Source: an uncultured Aeromonadales bacterium (GTDB taxonomy: Bacteria; Pseudomonadota; Gammaproteobacteria; Enterobacterales; Succinivibrionaceae). Taken from it: a DNA stretch of 6,057 bases. This document shows positions 5,216-6,057 of this stretch, piece after piece. The translations under genes and the position numbers were made by a program. Every line of letters begins with the position of its first letter. Position 1 is the first letter of the stretch. The stretch is taken from positions 1 to 6,057 of the forward strand of contig CADBNP010000071.1 in the NCBI GenBank assembly GCA_902796095.1. Direction: 5' to 3'. Under the pieces are notes generated by a model. That model was not told where the DNA came from, did no database searches, and was given only the letters and a program-made list of their open reading frames with translations.

Positions 5216-6057
5216 ATGTCAGATTCTAAAACCCGTAAACAATATTTAAAGGTAATCAATGAAATCCTTGAACTGATTTCTGAATTACATCTTCCGGAAT
5301 CATTTGCCGAAAATTTTTCTGAACTGCGCACCGACATTCATGACAGAGAACTTATTGTTCCGGTTATAGGACACTTTTCAGCCGGAAAATCCGCAATGCT
5401 CAACAGTTTGATGAATTCAGCGGTTCTTCCTGTAGGTATCAGCCCCGAAACTACTTTGGCGACAGAACTCCGTTATGCGCCGTCAGAAAAAGTGATTGCC
5501 TATGCGTCTGACGATGGCGCCCCTCGATGCTTTGCTATGACGGAATTTAGCACCGTTATTTCCCAGCCCTCAAAATGGCTCTATGTAACTCTCGAACTTC
5601 CTTATAAATCCCTTCAGGATATCGAACCCATGGTTCTGGTTGACATGCCAGGTTTTAATTCCCCAATCGAGCAGCATTCAAAAGCAATCAATCTCTATCT
5701 TGATCGCGGAGTCTTTTATATAGTTCTGGTTCCTGCTGATGCCGGCACTGTAGACAGATCCATTATCCTGCAAATGGAACTTATTCGCAGTATGGGACGG
5801 AATTTTGCCGTGTTTATATCCAAGTCAGATTTAAAGACTGCCGATGAGATTGAAAAAATTAAAAAGCACATCGAGGACATTCTGAGAGATGAATTCGATG
5901 CTGCATATCGGGTTGCGGCGATCAATGACAAAAATGTTGCGGAACTTACGCAAGTCCTGAGTTCTGCGGATCCCGATGAATTATTCAAATCCATATACCA
6001 GGAGAATCTGGATGAGAAGATAAACTCGCTCATATGCAGTGTCAGAACGGAGCTTAA
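5216..6057 (+). CDS. Dynamin-like GTPase, N-terminal part
   Basis: The 280 residues in the window are the N-terminal part of a bacterial dynamin-family GTPase; the gene runs off the right edge. GTPase motifs appear in order: G1 GHFSAGKS (52-59), a G2 Thr in PETTLATE (77-84), G3 DMPG (143-146) after a hydrophobic strand, and G4 SKSD (202-205). The helical N-terminus (about 5-45) before G1 is typical of the family, where it packs with the later stalk helices. Full members usually exceed 500 residues and contain a helical stalk and a membrane-binding paddle, none of which is in view. Known bacterial relatives remodel or tether membranes, some in membrane stress or phage resistance; which applies here cannot be told. 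There is no signal peptide, so it is cytoplasmic and may bind the inner membrane face. Confidence 0.9.
   Translation, partial: MSDSKTRKQYLKVINEILELISELHLPESFAENFSELRTDIHDRELIVPVIGHFSAGKSAMLNSLMNSAVLPVGISPETTLATELRYAPSEKVIAYASDDGAPRCFAMTEFSTVISQPSKWLYVTLELPYKSLQDIEPMVLVDMPGFNSPIEQHSKAINLYLDRGVFYIVLVPADAGTVDRSIILQMELIRSMGRNFAVFISKSDLKTADEIEKIKKHIEDILRDEFDAAYRVAAINDKNVAELTQVLSSADPDELFKSIYQENLDEKINSLICSVRTEL

Noticed and set aside
5716..6033. A 105-codon open frame on the minus strand
   Set aside because: It lies entirely opposite the GTPase, whose motifs are unmistakable. The Ser/Leu/Arg-rich translation is typical of an antisense shadow.

Overview
The window looks like chromosomal DNA from a gammaproteobacterium of moderate to low G+C. 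The best lineage marker is a complete 214-residue adenylate kinase (adk) that keeps E. coli residue numbering, including the zinc-free LID residues H126, S129, D146 and T149. Its neighbours are not the usual enterobacterial htpG and hemH. An anaerobic gut or rumen lineage such as the Succinivibrionaceae would fit, but that is inference. No tRNA, rRNA, CRISPR array or intact mobile element was found.

Layout, left to right. (1) Minus strand, 1239 to beyond base 1: a secreted protein with a signal peptide, a ladder of exactly 20-residue repeats, a PDZ-like domain and an unrecognised C-terminal part that leaves the window. (2) 1240-1628: a divergent intergenic region with a pair of mutually exclusive hairpins. 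(3) Plus strand, 1629-2422: an AAA_14/DUF4143-type ATPase broken by an internal deletion of several hundred bases. The intact ATPase half ends in a short out-of-frame tail, and the family's C-terminal end survives in another frame. (4) 2567-3211: adk, with its own probable promoter and a textbook intrinsic terminator, so it appears to be a single-gene unit. (5) 3531-4862: an exported, cysteine-paired protein made of two tandem copies of a ~91-residue helical unit, faintly like the LprI/DUF1311 family, with a long acidic Ser/Glu-rich tail. (6) 4863-5215: a non-coding stretch with a faint possible transposase remnant. (7) 5216 to the right edge: the N-terminal 280 residues of a dynamin-like GTPase.

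The genes do not form one operon. Both directions are used, adk is insulated, and the spacers are long. Two unrelated exported proteins, a broken ATPase and the start of a dynamin-like locus surround one housekeeping gene, which suggests an accessory neighbourhood. No complete new system can be demonstrated here. The best leads are the repeat-PDZ secreted protein, the duplicated disulfide-rich secreted protein, and whatever lies downstream of the GTPase, since bacterial dynamins are often encoded in pairs.
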